This document shows, in pieces, positions 9,538-18,825 of a DNA stretch of 64,000 bases. Origin of the DNA: JAEUOS01 sp046160545 (GTDB lineage Bacteria; Pseudomonadota; Gammaproteobacteria; Burkholderiales; JAEUOS01); assembly GCA_046160545.1 (NCBI GenBank), contig JBJXGS010000005.1:1-64000 (forward strand), read 5' to 3'. The notes beneath the pieces are model-generated. The model had not been told where the DNA came from. It saw only the letters and a list, made by a program, of their open reading frames with translations, and searched no databases. Position 1 is the stretch's first letter; each line of letters opens with the position of its first letter. Both the position numbers and the translations under genes were made by a program.

Positions 9538-10578
9538 ATGCTCGCCCTGCGCAAGACACGCCCCGCCCCGGGTCTGGAGCTCTGCGAGGCACCCGAACCA
9601 CGCCCGCCGGGCGCTGGCGAAGTGCTGCTCCAAGTGCGCGCCACCGGGGTGTGCGGCACCGACCTGCACATCGACGAATGGACGCCCTCATACCGCTTCG
9701 CCGCGCCTTCCCTGCCGGTGACAGTCGGGCATGAGTTCAGCGCCACGGTGCACACCCTGGGCGCCGGTGTGACCGGGCTCGCGCCCGGAAGTTTGGTTGC
9801 GGTGCGTCCTTCGGTGGTTTGCGGTACCTGCGTGGCCTGCGTTATCGGCGACTTCGATGCCTGCACGACGCGTCGCGGCACGGGAGTGACGCGCGACGGC
9901 GCCTTTGCTGCGCGCGTGCTGGTCCCGGCGCGCAACTGCGTGCCGGTGCCGGGGGGGCTGGATGACGAAGTCGCGGCGCTGGCCGAGCCGATGACAGTGA
10001 GTCACGAATCGGCGCGCACCGGGGAGGTGCGGCCGGGGCAGCGCGTGCTCGTCCTCGGTCCGGGCAACATCGGCCTGGGAATCGCGGTGTTTGCGCGCGC
10101 AGCGGGGGCTGCGCAAGTCGTCGCCGCCGGTCGGCACGATGTCCATCGCCTGGCCACCGCGCGCGCCATGGGCTTCGACCATACCCTCGACTTCGGCGAC
10201 GACGACATGTCGGTGCGCCTCGCGCCGTTGGTCGCCGAGGGCGGCTTCGACGTCGTGTTCGAGGCCACCGGTGCCGCCGCGGTGATCGCGCCGGCGCTGG
10301 CCGCGCTCAAGCCGCACGGCATCCTGGTGGTTACCGGCATCCACGCCGCGCCGGTACCGATCGACCTGACGGCGCTATTGCGCCGGCATCAGCAGATCCG
10401 CGGCTCGTACCGTGCGCCGGAGGCCGCCTGGAGCGGCGTGCTCGAATTCATGCGCTCGCACCAGGCAACCTTGCGGCACATGATCACGCGCGTGTTGCCG
10501 CTGCATGAGGCGCACGAAGCGATCGCGTTGTCGCGTTCGCGCATGGCCACCAAGGTCATGATTCGGCCCGCGACATGA
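9538..10578 (+). CDS. Zinc-dependent alcohol dehydrogenase (MDR, Tdh/sorbitol type)
   Basis: 346 residues. Catalytic zinc ligands appear in TGVCGTDLHIDEW and VTVGHEFSA. The structural zinc loop is CGTCVACVIGDFDAC (CxxCxxCx7C). The NAD(P)-binding GxGxxG equivalent is VLVLGPGNIGLGIAVF. The family oxidises secondary alcohols of sugars or amino acids, such as L-threonine or polyols, but the substrate cannot be read from sequence. The next gene overlaps by four bases and a Bug binding protein follows, so the three may form a small catabolic operon. Confidence 0.9.
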   Translation: MLALRKTRPAPGLELCEAPEPRPPGAGEVLLQVRATGVCGTDLHIDEWTPSYRFAAPSLPVTVGHEFSATVHTLGAGVTGLAPGSLVAVRPSVVCGTCVACVIGDFDACTTRRGTGVTRDGAFAARVLVPARNCVPVPGGLDDEVAALAEPMTVSHESARTGEVRPGQRVLVLGPGNIGLGIAVFARAAGAAQVVAAGRHDVHRLATARAMGFDHTLDFGDDDMSVRLAPLVAEGGFDVVFEATGAAAVIAPALAALKPHGILVVTGIHAAPVPIDLTALLRRHQQIRGSYRAPEAAWSGVLEFMRSHQATLRHMITRVLPLHEAHEAIALSRSRMATKVMIRPAT

Positions 10579-11291
10579 GCGGCCGGGCCCCGGGCGCGGC
10601 TTTCCTCGCCTTGTGGAACGGTGTAAGCGAGAGCGCGCGCCACGAGTACGAGACCTGGCACGCCATCGAGCACGTGCCGGAGCGCACCGCGTTTCCCGGG
10701 TTCATCGAAACCTGGCGCTATCGCGCCGCCGCCCGCGGGGCTGGCTATTTCAGCTGCTATTGGCTTGCGCACACCGACACCCTCGGGACGCCGCAGTACC
10801 GCGATGTGCTTTCCAACCCTAGCGCGTGGTCGGCGCGCATGCGCAGCCTCCTGACCGACATGGTGCGCATGCCTTGCAGTGGGGTCGGTGCCGCGGGCGA
10901 GTCGCTTGGCGCGCATACGCTGGTGTTGCGCCTGCGGCGATCGAATTCCGCGCAAGACACTCTCGACCGCATTCTGAGTCTATGCCTCGAACGCGACGGG
11001 ATCGTCGCGGCGCATTGGGGCACCGCCGCGCTGGCCGAAGACCATCCGCTGGCATCTGCTGTGGCCGACAGCAACGCCGTCGCGATGCTCCATGGTACGG
11101 ACCCTGCCGGGCTCGCACGGGTGCAAGAGCTGCTCTCGGCAACATTTCTCACCCAGGACATCGCTGTCAACGATGCCGGACGATTCGATCTGATCCAGGT
11201 AGTGCGGCACGCCGATGTTGCAACACCCGACGGTGCGCGCCGCCGACCGCGCGACGACCTCATGCGGCGTTACAGTTCGAAAGACGAGTGA
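10575..11291 (+). CDS. Uncharacterised protein, EthD/ferredoxin-like barrel suspected
   Basis: 238 residues, starting at the ATG overlapping the dehydrogenase stop. It opens with FLALWNGVSESARHEYETWH and IEHVPERTAFPGFIETWRY, a pattern of dimeric alpha-beta barrel (EthD-like) proteins, and a second half may repeat the fold (HTLVLRLRRSNSAQDTLDRI). No signal peptide or membrane segment. Function unknown. Position between a dehydrogenase and a Bug protein suggests a catabolic accessory role. Confidence 0.7.
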   Translation: MSGRAPGAAFLALWNGVSESARHEYETWHAIEHVPERTAFPGFIETWRYRAAARGAGYFSCYWLAHTDTLGTPQYRDVLSNPSAWSARMRSLLTDMVRMPCSGVGAAGESLGAHTLVLRLRRSNSAQDTLDRILSLCLERDGIVAAHWGTAALAEDHPLASAVADSNAVAMLHGTDPAGLARVQELLSATFLTQDIAVNDAGRFDLIQVVRHADVATPDGARRRPRDDLMRRYSSKDE

Positions 11292-11304
11292 AGGAACCCT
11301 GTAT

Positions 11305-12276
11305 ATGAAGAAGCGTTTTGACCGCATCATCATTGGCCTGGCCGCGATCCTCGCAGCCTCGGCTTGCCTCGCGCAGACGCCGGACTGGCCGACGCGGCCC
11401 CTGCGCCTGGTCATCGGCTACCCGCCCGGTTCTTCACCGGACGTGACCGCGCGGCTCCTCATCGATCCGCTTGCGCGCGCGCTCGGACAGCCCGTCGTGG
11501 TCGAGAACCGGCCGGGCGCAGGCGGTGCGATCGGCACCGACGCGACCGCCAAGGCCACCGACGGGCACACCATCGGCGTGGCCGGCAACGGGCCGCTCAC
11601 GACCGCGAAGCTTCTCAACAGCAAGCTTGCCTATGACCCCACGCGCGACCTGGCGCCGCTGGCCATCATCGGTACCTCGCCGCTGGTATGGGTCACGGCC
11701 AAGGGCGCGACGAGCGCGCCCGTCGACATCATCGCGCAGGCGCGTGCTGCCGGCGACAAGCTCGCCTACGGGTCGATCGGCGCGGGCTCGGGCGGGCATC
11801 TCGGCATGGAACTCATCAAGGAGCAGTTGGGGCTAAAGGCCCTGCACGTGCCCTATCCCGGCGGGCCGCAGATACTCACCGCGATCATCGGCGGCACCAT
11901 CCACATGACGCTCCTGCCGCCGTCGACGGTGATGCCGCAAGTGACGGCCGGCCGGCTGGAGGCCATCGCGGTGTCGTCGGCGAAGCGCAGCCCGCTCGCG
12001 CCGACCCTGCCTTCGATGGAGGAGGTCGGCGCCAAAGGGGTGGACATTGAGGTGTGGAACGCCATCGTCGCGCCTGCCACGCTACCGGCGGCGCATCAGG
12101 CGCGCCTGTCGCAGGAGCTGGGGCGCATCATCGGCTCGCGGGAGATCCGTCAAGCGCTGCTCTTGCAGGGCTGGAAGGATGGCGAGCCCGGCGCCGCCGC
12201 GCTGGCGCGGCGCATCCAGTCCGACACCCGGGTATACGCCGACCTGATCGCCAAGAAAGGCATTCGAACCGAGTGA
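11305..12276 (+). CDS. Bug-family (TctC-type) solute-binding protein
   Basis: 323-residue periplasmic binding protein. The ATG at 11305 follows an AAGGAA site and gives a classical signal peptide (KKRFDRIIIGLAAILAASA, cleavage after CLAQ). Family hallmarks WPTRPLRLVIGYPPGSSPD, VVENRPGAGGAIGTD and the PSMEEVGAKG segment are present. It follows the alcohol dehydrogenase and the unknown protein by 13 bases and is probably co-transcribed. The ligand is unknown and no TctAB genes are present. Confidence 0.92.
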   Translation: MKKRFDRIIIGLAAILAASACLAQTPDWPTRPLRLVIGYPPGSSPDVTARLLIDPLARALGQPVVVENRPGAGGAIGTDATAKATDGHTIGVAGNGPLTTAKLLNSKLAYDPTRDLAPLAIIGTSPLVWVTAKGATSAPVDIIAQARAAGDKLAYGSIGAGSGGHLGMELIKEQLGLKALHVPYPGGPQILTAIIGGTIHMTLLPPSTVMPQVTAGRLEAIAVSSAKRSPLAPTLPSMEEVGAKGVDIEVWNAIVAPATLPAAHQARLSQELGRIIGSREIRQALLLQGWKDGEPGAAALARRIQSDTRVYADLIAKKGIRTE

Positions 12277-12364
12277 AACACCGGCATTCCTGCGCTGGGT
12301 CTAGCGCGATGACGCAGCGATCGCCGACCTTCCGGCCCCGGTCATCCCGCCCGTGCTCGGCGCG

Positions 12365-12772
12365 ATGATGCGCAAGGTCCTGGCTGTCGCTTTGGTGTGC
12401 CTGGCAAACCTCTTGGCTCCTGCCACTGCGTACGCGGAGTGGCAGTTGGTCAGCGCGGAAGACGGCATTTTCCGCGCCTACGCCGACCCCGACACGATCC
12501 GTCGCGCCGGCTCGGGCGTGCGCATGCACGGGCTCCTCGACTTCGTGCGCGGCGACTTCACGCCCGACGGACGCGCGCTCTTCTCCACGCGCGTCTATCG
12601 CGAATACGACTGCGTTGCACGGCGTGTGCGCCTGCTGGCGTACGTGGACCTGGCCGGGCGCATGGGCGAAGGCGAGGCAGTCGCGATGAGCGATAAGCCG
12701 GGCCGCTGGGAGGCGGTGAGCGAGTCCTCGCTGGACGAGCGCTACCTGAGTCTGGCCTGCGCCGCGCGCTAG
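12365..12772 (+). CDS. Small exported protein, surface-adhesin E-like
   Basis: 135 residues with a signal peptide (MMRKVLAVALVCLANLLAP, cleavage after AYA). The mature part, starting EWQLVSAEDGIFRAYADPDT and containing FSTRVYREYDC, has the short beta-rich pattern of the surface-adhesin protein E family common in betaproteobacteria. Two Cys may form a disulfide. Start choice is uncertain: ATG at 12365 or 12368, and a GTG at 12353 is possible. Function unknown. Confidence 0.65.
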   Translation: MMRKVLAVALVCLANLLAPATAYAEWQLVSAEDGIFRAYADPDTIRRAGSGVRMHGLLDFVRGDFTPDGRALFSTRVYREYDCVARRVRLLAYVDLAGRMGEGEAVAMSDKPGRWEAVSESSLDERYLSLACAAR

Positions 12773-12834
12773 GGTGCCTGCGCGGCGCAATGCGGCAATC
12801 GCAAACTCCGGTCAGGCAACGCGCGGTTGCCCGA

Positions 12835-15147
12835 CTATTGCGACACCGGCACCCGGTGCAACGCCTGCCACACCCGCGCCGGTGTCGCCGGCATGTCCAG
12901 GTGGGCGATGCCACGTGCACGCAGCGCATCGACGATGGCGTTCATCAGGACCGGCAATGCGCCGGTGGTGCCGGCTTCGCCGGTGCCCTTGGCACCCAGC
13001 ACGTTGGTCGGGCTGGGCACGCAGTGTTCGATGGTCTCGATGGCCGGCAATAGTCCGGCGCGCGGCATCACGTAGTCCATGAAGCTGCCGGACAGGAGCT
13101 GTCCGCTCGCGCGGTCATAGGCTGCGTGCTCGCCGAATACCTGGCCTGCGCCCTGCGCGATGCCGCCGTGCAACTGCGCCTCGACCAGCGTGTGGTTTAA
13201 CACCGTGCCGCAGTCATCCACCGCGACATAGCTGGCGACGCTGGTCGCGCCGGTCTCGGGGTCGATCTCGACTTCGGCCACGTGCACCCCGCTCGGGAAT
13301 GCGCGCGTCAAGCCGACCTCGCCCTCGGCATCCAGGGGGTGCGGCACGCTGCCGCGATGCTCGCGGATCAGGTCGGCCAGGGCAATGCCCAGGTCCGTGC
13401 CCTTGACCCGGTACATGCCGCCAGCAAACTCGATGTCCTCGGGCGCGGCTTCCAGGCGCCTGGCCGCGAGCAGCCGGCCCTTTTTCACGACTCCCTGCGC
13501 GCCCAGGTGGAACGCCGAGCCGAACTGCTGCATCGAGCGCGAACCGACCACGCCGTTGCCCACCAGCGTTGCCGAAACCGGGTGGTCGGTGATGAGTTCA
13601 ATGGCCTCGGGCGGCAGGCCGAGCACGCGCGCGACGATTTCCGGAAACACCGTCTCGTGGCCCTGGCCGTGGTTTTGCGTCACCGTGTGCAGAAGCACGC
13701 GGCCATCTGCGGCGATGCGCAGCGCCACCTGGTCCTTGGGCGCCGCACCTCCGCCGGAGGGTTCGAGGAACAAGGCCAAGCCCAGACCACGCAGGCGTCC
13801 GCGCGCTTCGCTCTGTCGGCGCCGCGCCGCAAAGCCGTTCCAGTCCGAGGCTGCGAGTGCGCGCGCCATCAGGCCGGGGAAATCGCCGGAGTCATAGGTC
13901 GCGCCGGCGGCGTTCTTGAATGGCATGGCCTCCTTGGGAATCGCATTCTTGAGCCGGATCGCGACGCGGTCCAGGCCAAGCTGCGCAGCAGCCTCGTCGA
14001 CCAGGCGCTCGACGGCGTAGGCCATGTCGGGGCGCCCCGCGCCGCGGTAGGCGGTCGTCGGGCAGGTGTGCGTGAGAACGCAGCGGTGGCGCCCGTAGCC
14101 GGTCGTGACCCGGTAGGCGCCGCCGATGGTGAGGCTGCCGTTCATGGTGTTGATGAGCGGCCCGGCGGCCGTGAGATAGGCGCCCTGGTCGGCCACCCAG
14201 TGCATGCGAAAGGCGCGGAACGTGCCGTCGGCATCGAGCGCGAGTTCGGCATCGATGACGATGGCGCGGCCGTGCGCCTCGATCATGAACTGCTCGGCGC
14301 GCGACCCGACCCACTTGATCGGACGCTTCTGCGCGCGCGCCGCCCACAGAAGGATGACGTGCTCCATGTAGGTGCCCGAGCGCGCGCCGAAGCCGCCGCC
14401 GACATCCTGCGCGTGGATGCGCACCTGTGCGGGTGTCAGGCCCATGATGTGGCAGATGCCCGGGCGCATCATGGGCGCGCCCTGGTTGGGCGTGGTGAGG
14501 TCGAAGCTGTCCGTCGATGAGTCGTAGGCAGCGAGCGTCGCGCGTGGCTCCATCGGGCTGGCCGAGACGCGCTGGCTGTCGAGCTTGAGTTTCACGACGT
14601 GCGCGGCAGCGGCGAAGGCGGCGGCGGTGGCTGCCTCGTCGCCATACTCGAAGTCGAAAACGACGTTGCCGGGCACGCTTTCGTGCACCAGCGGCGCGCC
14701 GGGCTTGATCGCGTCCTCGGGGTGCGCGATCGCGGGCAGGTCCTCGTAGTCGACCACGATCGCCGCGGCCGCGTCCTCGGCAGCGCGCGCAGTCGTCGCG
14801 ACGACCAACGCCACCTCCTCGCCGACGTGGCGCACGCGTTCGCGCGCCATCGGCAGGCGCGGCGGCACGATGATCGCGCTGCCGCCGCGTCCCGGGTAGC
14901 TCACCATGGTGCCTGGCGGCTTGAAAGCCGTGCCGGCCAGGTCTGCCCCTGTGTAGATCGCGACGACTCCCGGCATGCCGCGTGCCACGACGGTGTCGAT
15001 GGCGCGAACAAGTGCAGAAGCGCGGTCGGCGCGCACGAAGGCAGCGTGCAGCTGTCCGGGCAGGTCGACATCGGCCGTATAGCGACCGGTACCGGTGATA
15101 AGGCGTCGGTCTTCGCGACGGCCTGTGAATTTGGTGGGCGCTGACAT
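12835..15147 (-). CDS. Xanthine dehydrogenase family molybdopterin-binding subunit (orphan)
   Basis: Large catalytic subunit of a molybdenum hydroxylase, about 770 residues, starting SAPTKFTGRREDRRLITGTG. Molybdopterin-contact motifs include QDVGGGFGARSGTYME and TTAYRGAGRPDMAYAVER, and the essential Glu is in GTGEAGTTGALP. The CoxL signature AYxCSFR of form I CO dehydrogenase is absent, so it hydroxylates some other substrate. The FAD and 2Fe-2S subunit genes normally adjacent are missing on both sides. A start nine bases upstream (15156) is also possible. The open frame beyond it on this strand is the shadow of pyc. Confidence 0.9.
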   Translation of the reverse strand: MSAPTKFTGRREDRRLITGTGRYTADVDLPGQLHAAFVRADRASALVRAIDTVVARGMPGVVAIYTGADLAGTAFKPPGTMVSYPGRGGSAIIVPPRLPMARERVRHVGEEVALVVATTARAAEDAAAAIVVDYEDLPAIAHPEDAIKPGAPLVHESVPGNVVFDFEYGDEAATAAAFAAAAHVVKLKLDSQRVSASPMEPRATLAAYDSSTDSFDLTTPNQGAPMMRPGICHIMGLTPAQVRIHAQDVGGGFGARSGTYMEHVILLWAARAQKRPIKWVGSRAEQFMIEAHGRAIVIDAELALDADGTFRAFRMHWVADQGAYLTAAGPLINTMNGSLTIGGAYRVTTGYGRHRCVLTHTCPTTAYRGAGRPDMAYAVERLVDEAAAQLGLDRVAIRLKNAIPKEAMPFKNAAGATYDSGDFPGLMARALAASDWNGFAARRRQSEARGRLRGLGLALFLEPSGGGAAPKDQVALRIAADGRVLLHTVTQNHGQGHETVFPEIVARVLGLPPEAIELITDHPVSATLVGNGVVGSRSMQQFGSAFHLGAQGVVKKGRLLAARRLEAAPEDIEFAGGMYRVKGTDLGIALADLIREHRGSVPHPLDAEGEVGLTRAFPSGVHVAEVEIDPETGATSVASYVAVDDCGTVLNHTLVEAQLHGGIAQGAGQVFGEHAAYDRASGQLLSGSFMDYVMPRAGLLPAIETIEHCVPSPTNVLGAKGTGEAGTTGALPVLMNAIVDALRARGIAHLDMPATPARVWQALHRVPVSQ

Positions 15148-15258
15148 TGAGGGCATCGGGTGAGCCGCGGGGAGGGCCGATTGTCGGGGAGCTGGGCCCT
15201 GGACGCAACTTTCTCGACATAATCGGCTGCGGCGAGTCGTGGTGCGCACGAATCCTGC

Positions 15259-15275
15259 TTCAAGTGCGACTTGAA
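15259..15275 (+). promoter_or_regulatory. Palindrome in the pyc leader
   Basis: TTCAAGT-GCG-ACTTGAA is a perfect seven-base inverted repeat 25 bases upstream of the pyc ATG and downstream of a possible -10 (CATAAT, 15218-15223). It could be an operator or a small RNA hairpin. The regulator is unknown. Confidence 0.3.
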
Positions 15276-15300
15276 CGCCCTCTTCATCCAAGGCCTGCCA

Positions 15301-18300
15301 ATGAAATCCATCCGCTCGCTCCTCATCGCCAACCGCTCGGAGATCTCGATTCGCGTCATGCGCGCCGCCGCCGAGATGGGCATCCGCACCGTTTCGATCT
15401 ACTCGCGCGAGGACCGCTTCGCGCTGCATCGCTTCAAGGCCGACGAAAGCTACCTGGTTGGTGATGGCAAGAAGCCGCTGCAGGCATATCTGGATATTCC
15501 GGATGTCATCCGCATCGCGCGCCAGGCGCGCGTCGACGCCATCCATCCCGGTTACGGCTTTCTGTCCGAAAACCCGGACTTTGCGCGCGCCTGCGCGGCG
15601 GCCGGCATCATCTTTGTCGGCCCGACGCCCGAGGTGATGACCACGCTGGGCAACAAGGTCGCCGCGCGCAACGCCGCGGCGGCGGCCGGCGTGCCGGTAA
15701 TGCCTGCCACCGTCCCGCTGCCGCGGGATATCGAGGCCTGCAAGCCTCTTGCGGCCGAAGTCGGCTATCCGCTGATGCTCAAGGCCAGTTGGGGCGGCGG
15801 CGGCCGTGGCATGCGCGTCATCGAGTCCGAGTCCGATCTGGTGGGCCAGGTGGAAGCGGCGCGGCGCGAGGCCGCCGCCGCGTTCGGCAACGACGAGGTC
15901 TACCTGGAAAAGCTGGTGCGACGCGCGCGCCACGTCGAAGTGCAGATCATGGGCGACAAGCACGGCAACCTGGTGCACCTGTTCGAGCGCGACTGCTCGG
16001 TGCAGCGGCGCAACCAGAAGGTGGTCGAGCGCGCGCCCGCGCCCTACCTGGATGCCGCAGGGCGGACCGAGCTGTGCGAGTCGGCCTTGCGCCTCGGCCG
16101 CGCGGTCGGCTACACCCATGCCGGCACCGTCGAATTCCTGATGGATGCGGATACCGGCAAGTTCTATTTCATCGAGGTCAACCCGCGCATCCAGGTCGAG
16201 CACACCGTCACCGAGCAGGTGACCGGCATCGACATCGTCAAGTCGCAGATCCGCATCAGCGAGGGCGCTACGATCGGCGCGCCCGACTGCCCCGTGCCCG
16301 CGCAGGCCGACATACGCCTGAACGGCCATGCATTGCAGTGCCGCGTCACCACCGAGGACCCGGAAAACGGCTTTACCCCGGACTACGGGCGCATCACCGC
16401 CTACCGCTCGGCCGCGGGTTTCGGCCTGCGCCTGGATGGTGGCACCGCCTATACCGGGGCGGTGATCACCCCCTATTACGATTCGCTCCTGGTCAAGGTG
16501 ACCGCCTGGGCGCCGACGGCGGCCGAGGCGATCCGGCGCATGGACCGGGGCCTGCGCGAATTCCGCATTCGCGGTGTCGCCACCAACCTGCAGTTCGTCG
16601 AGAACGTCATCAACCACCCGGACTTCGCTGCCGGGACGGTCACCACCCGCTTCATCGACGGCACGCCGGAACTGGTGCGCTTCGCCAAGCGCCGCGACCG
16701 TGCCACCCGCGTCCTGCGCTTTCTGGGCGAGGTGACGGTCAACGGCCATCCGGACATGAAGGGGCGCGTCAAGCCGGACCTCACGCACGCGCACCTGGTC
16801 AAGCCGGCGCTGGACATCAGCGGCCCGGTGCCGCTCGGCACGCGCGACCTGTTGCGACGCATGGGCGCAACGAAGTTCGCACAGTGGATGAAAGACGAGC
16901 CGCGCGCGCTCGTCACCGACACGACGCTGCGCGACGCGCACCAGTCGCTTTTCGCCACCCGCATGCGCACAATCGACATGCTGCGCATCGCGCCCTATTA
17001 CGCGCGCATGGCCGGCGGTCTATTTTCCCTGGAGTGCTGGGGCGGCGCCACCTTCGATGTGGCGATGCGCTTTTTGCGCGAGGACCCCTGGGCACGCCTG
17101 GCCGCGCTGCGCGAGGCGGTCCCCAACGTGCTGTTCCAGATGCTGCTGCGCTCCTCCAACGCGGTTGGCTACACCAACTACGCCGACAACGTCGTGCGCC
17201 ATTTTGTCGTCCAAGCGGCCGCTGGCGGGATCGACCTCTTCCGCGTCTTTGACTCGCTCAACTGGGTCGAGAACATGCGCGTGGCGATCGACGCGGTACT
17301 CGAGACCGGCATGCTGTGCGAGGGTGCGATCTGCTACACCGCCGACATCCACGACCGCACGCGCAAGTACGATCTCGGCTACTACCTGAAGCTTGCGCGC
17401 GAGCTCAAGGCCGCCGGTGTGCACATCCTTGGCTTGAAGGACATGGCCGGCGTGTGCCGTCCGCGTGCCGCACGCGAACTGATTCGCGCGCTCAAGGATG
17501 AAACCGGCCTGCCGGTGCATTTCCATACCCACGACACCTCGGGTGCCGCTGCCGCCTCGGTGCTGGCCGCGGTGGAGGCCGGTGCCGATGCCTTCGACGC
17601 CGCGCTCGATTCGATGAGCGGGCTCACCTCGCAGCCGAGCCTGGGCGCCATCGTCGCCGCGCTCGAGGGTGATGCGCGTGATCCGTGCGCCGGTGCCGAG
17701 GGTCCCGGCCGGCTCGACCGCGCTGCGCTCCTGCAGCTTTCCGAATACTTCGAGGGCGTGCGCAAGTACTACGCGCCTTTCGAGGCCGACATCCGCGCCG
17801 GCACCGCGGACGTGTATCGCCACGAGATGCCCGGCGGGCAGTACACCAACCTGCGCGAGCAGGCGCGTGCGATGGGCCTGGAGCACCGCTGGTCCGAGGT
17901 GTCGCGCACCTATTCGGATGTCAACCGACTCTTCGGCGACGTGACCAAGGTCACTCCCACCTCCAAGGTGGTGGGCGACATGGCGCTTTCGATGGTCGCC
18001 AACGGCCTTACGGCCACCGACGTGATGGACCCGGAGCGCGAAGTCGCCTTCCCTGAGTCGGTAGTGGCATTGTTCAAGGGCGAGATCGGTTTTCCTCCCG
18101 ACGGCTTTCCTGACGAGGTGTCGCGCAAGATCCTCAAGTGTGGTCGTCCCGGCGAGATACTGCCGCAGCCGCCTACGCCCTATCGCCCCGGCGCCAACTT
18201 GCCGCCGGTCGATCTCGAGGTGGCGCGCGCGGAGGCCGAGAAGGCGGTTGGTCGCCACGTCGACGACCGCGACCTCGCCTCCTACCTCATGTACCCGAAG

Positions 18301-18789
18301 GTGTTCACCGAATTCGCCGCGCATCACCGCCAGTACGGCGATGTCGATGCAATCCCCACCTCGGCGTACTTCTACGGCATGCACGATCGCGAGGAAATCG
18401 CTGTCGAGATCGATCCCGGCAAGACCCTGGTGGTTTCCATGCAGGGCACCGCGCCGGCCGAGGAAGAAGGGATAGTGCGGGTGTTCTTTGAACTCAACGG
18501 GCAGGCGCGCACCATGCGCGTATCCAAGGCCGGCGCTGCGCGCAAGGCTTTGCGGGAGCAGGCGGAAACCGGCAATGCGAAGCACCTGCCGGCGCCCATG
18601 CCGGGAATGATCGTCACCGTGGCAGTCAAGGCGGGACAGGCGGTCAAGGCGGGCGACCCGCTGTTGTCCATTGAGGCGATGAAGATGGAGTCGCAGATTC
18701 GCGCCGAACGCGACGCCACCGTACGCGCGGTGCACGTCAAGCCCGGCGAGACCGTCGCCGCGCACGACCTGCTGCTGGAGTTCCAGTAG
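15301..18789 (+). CDS. pyc: Pyruvate carboxylase (single-chain)
   Basis: 1162-residue biotin enzyme forming oxaloacetate from pyruvate, bicarbonate and ATP. Order of domains: biotin carboxylase (residues 1-450; IANRSEISIRVMRAAAEMG, GGGGRGMR grasp loop, FIEVNPRIQVEHTVTE), carboxyltransferase (about 535-810; VTDTTLRDAHQSLFATRM, metal-binding HTHDTSG), and C-terminal biotinyl domain with EAMKME, biotinylated Lys-1128. The ATG at 15301 gives the normal N-terminus. All domains are intact, supporting an anaplerotic function. It stands alone, divergent from the molybdopterin hydroxylase gene. Confidence 0.97.
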   Translation: MKSIRSLLIANRSEISIRVMRAAAEMGIRTVSIYSREDRFALHRFKADESYLVGDGKKPLQAYLDIPDVIRIARQARVDAIHPGYGFLSENPDFARACAAAGIIFVGPTPEVMTTLGNKVAARNAAAAAGVPVMPATVPLPRDIEACKPLAAEVGYPLMLKASWGGGGRGMRVIESESDLVGQVEAARREAAAAFGNDEVYLEKLVRRARHVEVQIMGDKHGNLVHLFERDCSVQRRNQKVVERAPAPYLDAAGRTELCESALRLGRAVGYTHAGTVEFLMDADTGKFYFIEVNPRIQVEHTVTEQVTGIDIVKSQIRISEGATIGAPDCPVPAQADIRLNGHALQCRVTTEDPENGFTPDYGRITAYRSAAGFGLRLDGGTAYTGAVITPYYDSLLVKVTAWAPTAAEAIRRMDRGLREFRIRGVATNLQFVENVINHPDFAAGTVTTRFIDGTPELVRFAKRRDRATRVLRFLGEVTVNGHPDMKGRVKPDLTHAHLVKPALDISGPVPLGTRDLLRRMGATKFAQWMKDEPRALVTDTTLRDAHQSLFATRMRTIDMLRIAPYYARMAGGLFSLECWGGATFDVAMRFLREDPWARLAALREAVPNVLFQMLLRSSNAVGYTNYADNVVRHFVVQAAAGGIDLFRVFDSLNWVENMRVAIDAVLETGMLCEGAICYTADIHDRTRKYDLGYYLKLARELKAAGVHILGLKDMAGVCRPRAARELIRALKDETGLPVHFHTHDTSGAAAASVLAAVEAGADAFDAALDSMSGLTSQPSLGAIVAALEGDARDPCAGAEGPGRLDRAALLQLSEYFEGVRKYYAPFEADIRAGTADVYRHEMPGGQYTNLREQARAMGLEHRWSEVSRTYSDVNRLFGDVTKVTPTSKVVGDMALSMVANGLTATDVMDPEREVAFPESVVALFKGEIGFPPDGFPDEVSRKILKCGRPGEILPQPPTPYRPGANLPPVDLEVARAEAEKAVGRHVDDRDLASYLMYPKVFTEFAAHHRQYGDVDAIPTSAYFYGMHDREEIAVEIDPGKTLVVSMQGTAPAEEEGIVRVFFELNGQARTMRVSKAGAARKALREQAETGNAKHLPAPMPGMIVTVAVKAGQAVKAGDPLLSIEAMKMESQIRAERDATVRAVHVKPGETVAAHDLLLEFQ

Positions 18790-18825
18790 CGCGCCAAGGC
18801 CCGCGGGCGGCGCTAGGATTGCGGC

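Noticed and set aside
15148..16941. Minus-strand open frame continuing far upstream of the molybdopterin hydroxylase
   Set aside because: It is antisense to pyc, whose domains are unambiguous. The family N-terminus begins at 15147 and the upstream translation has no family resemblance.
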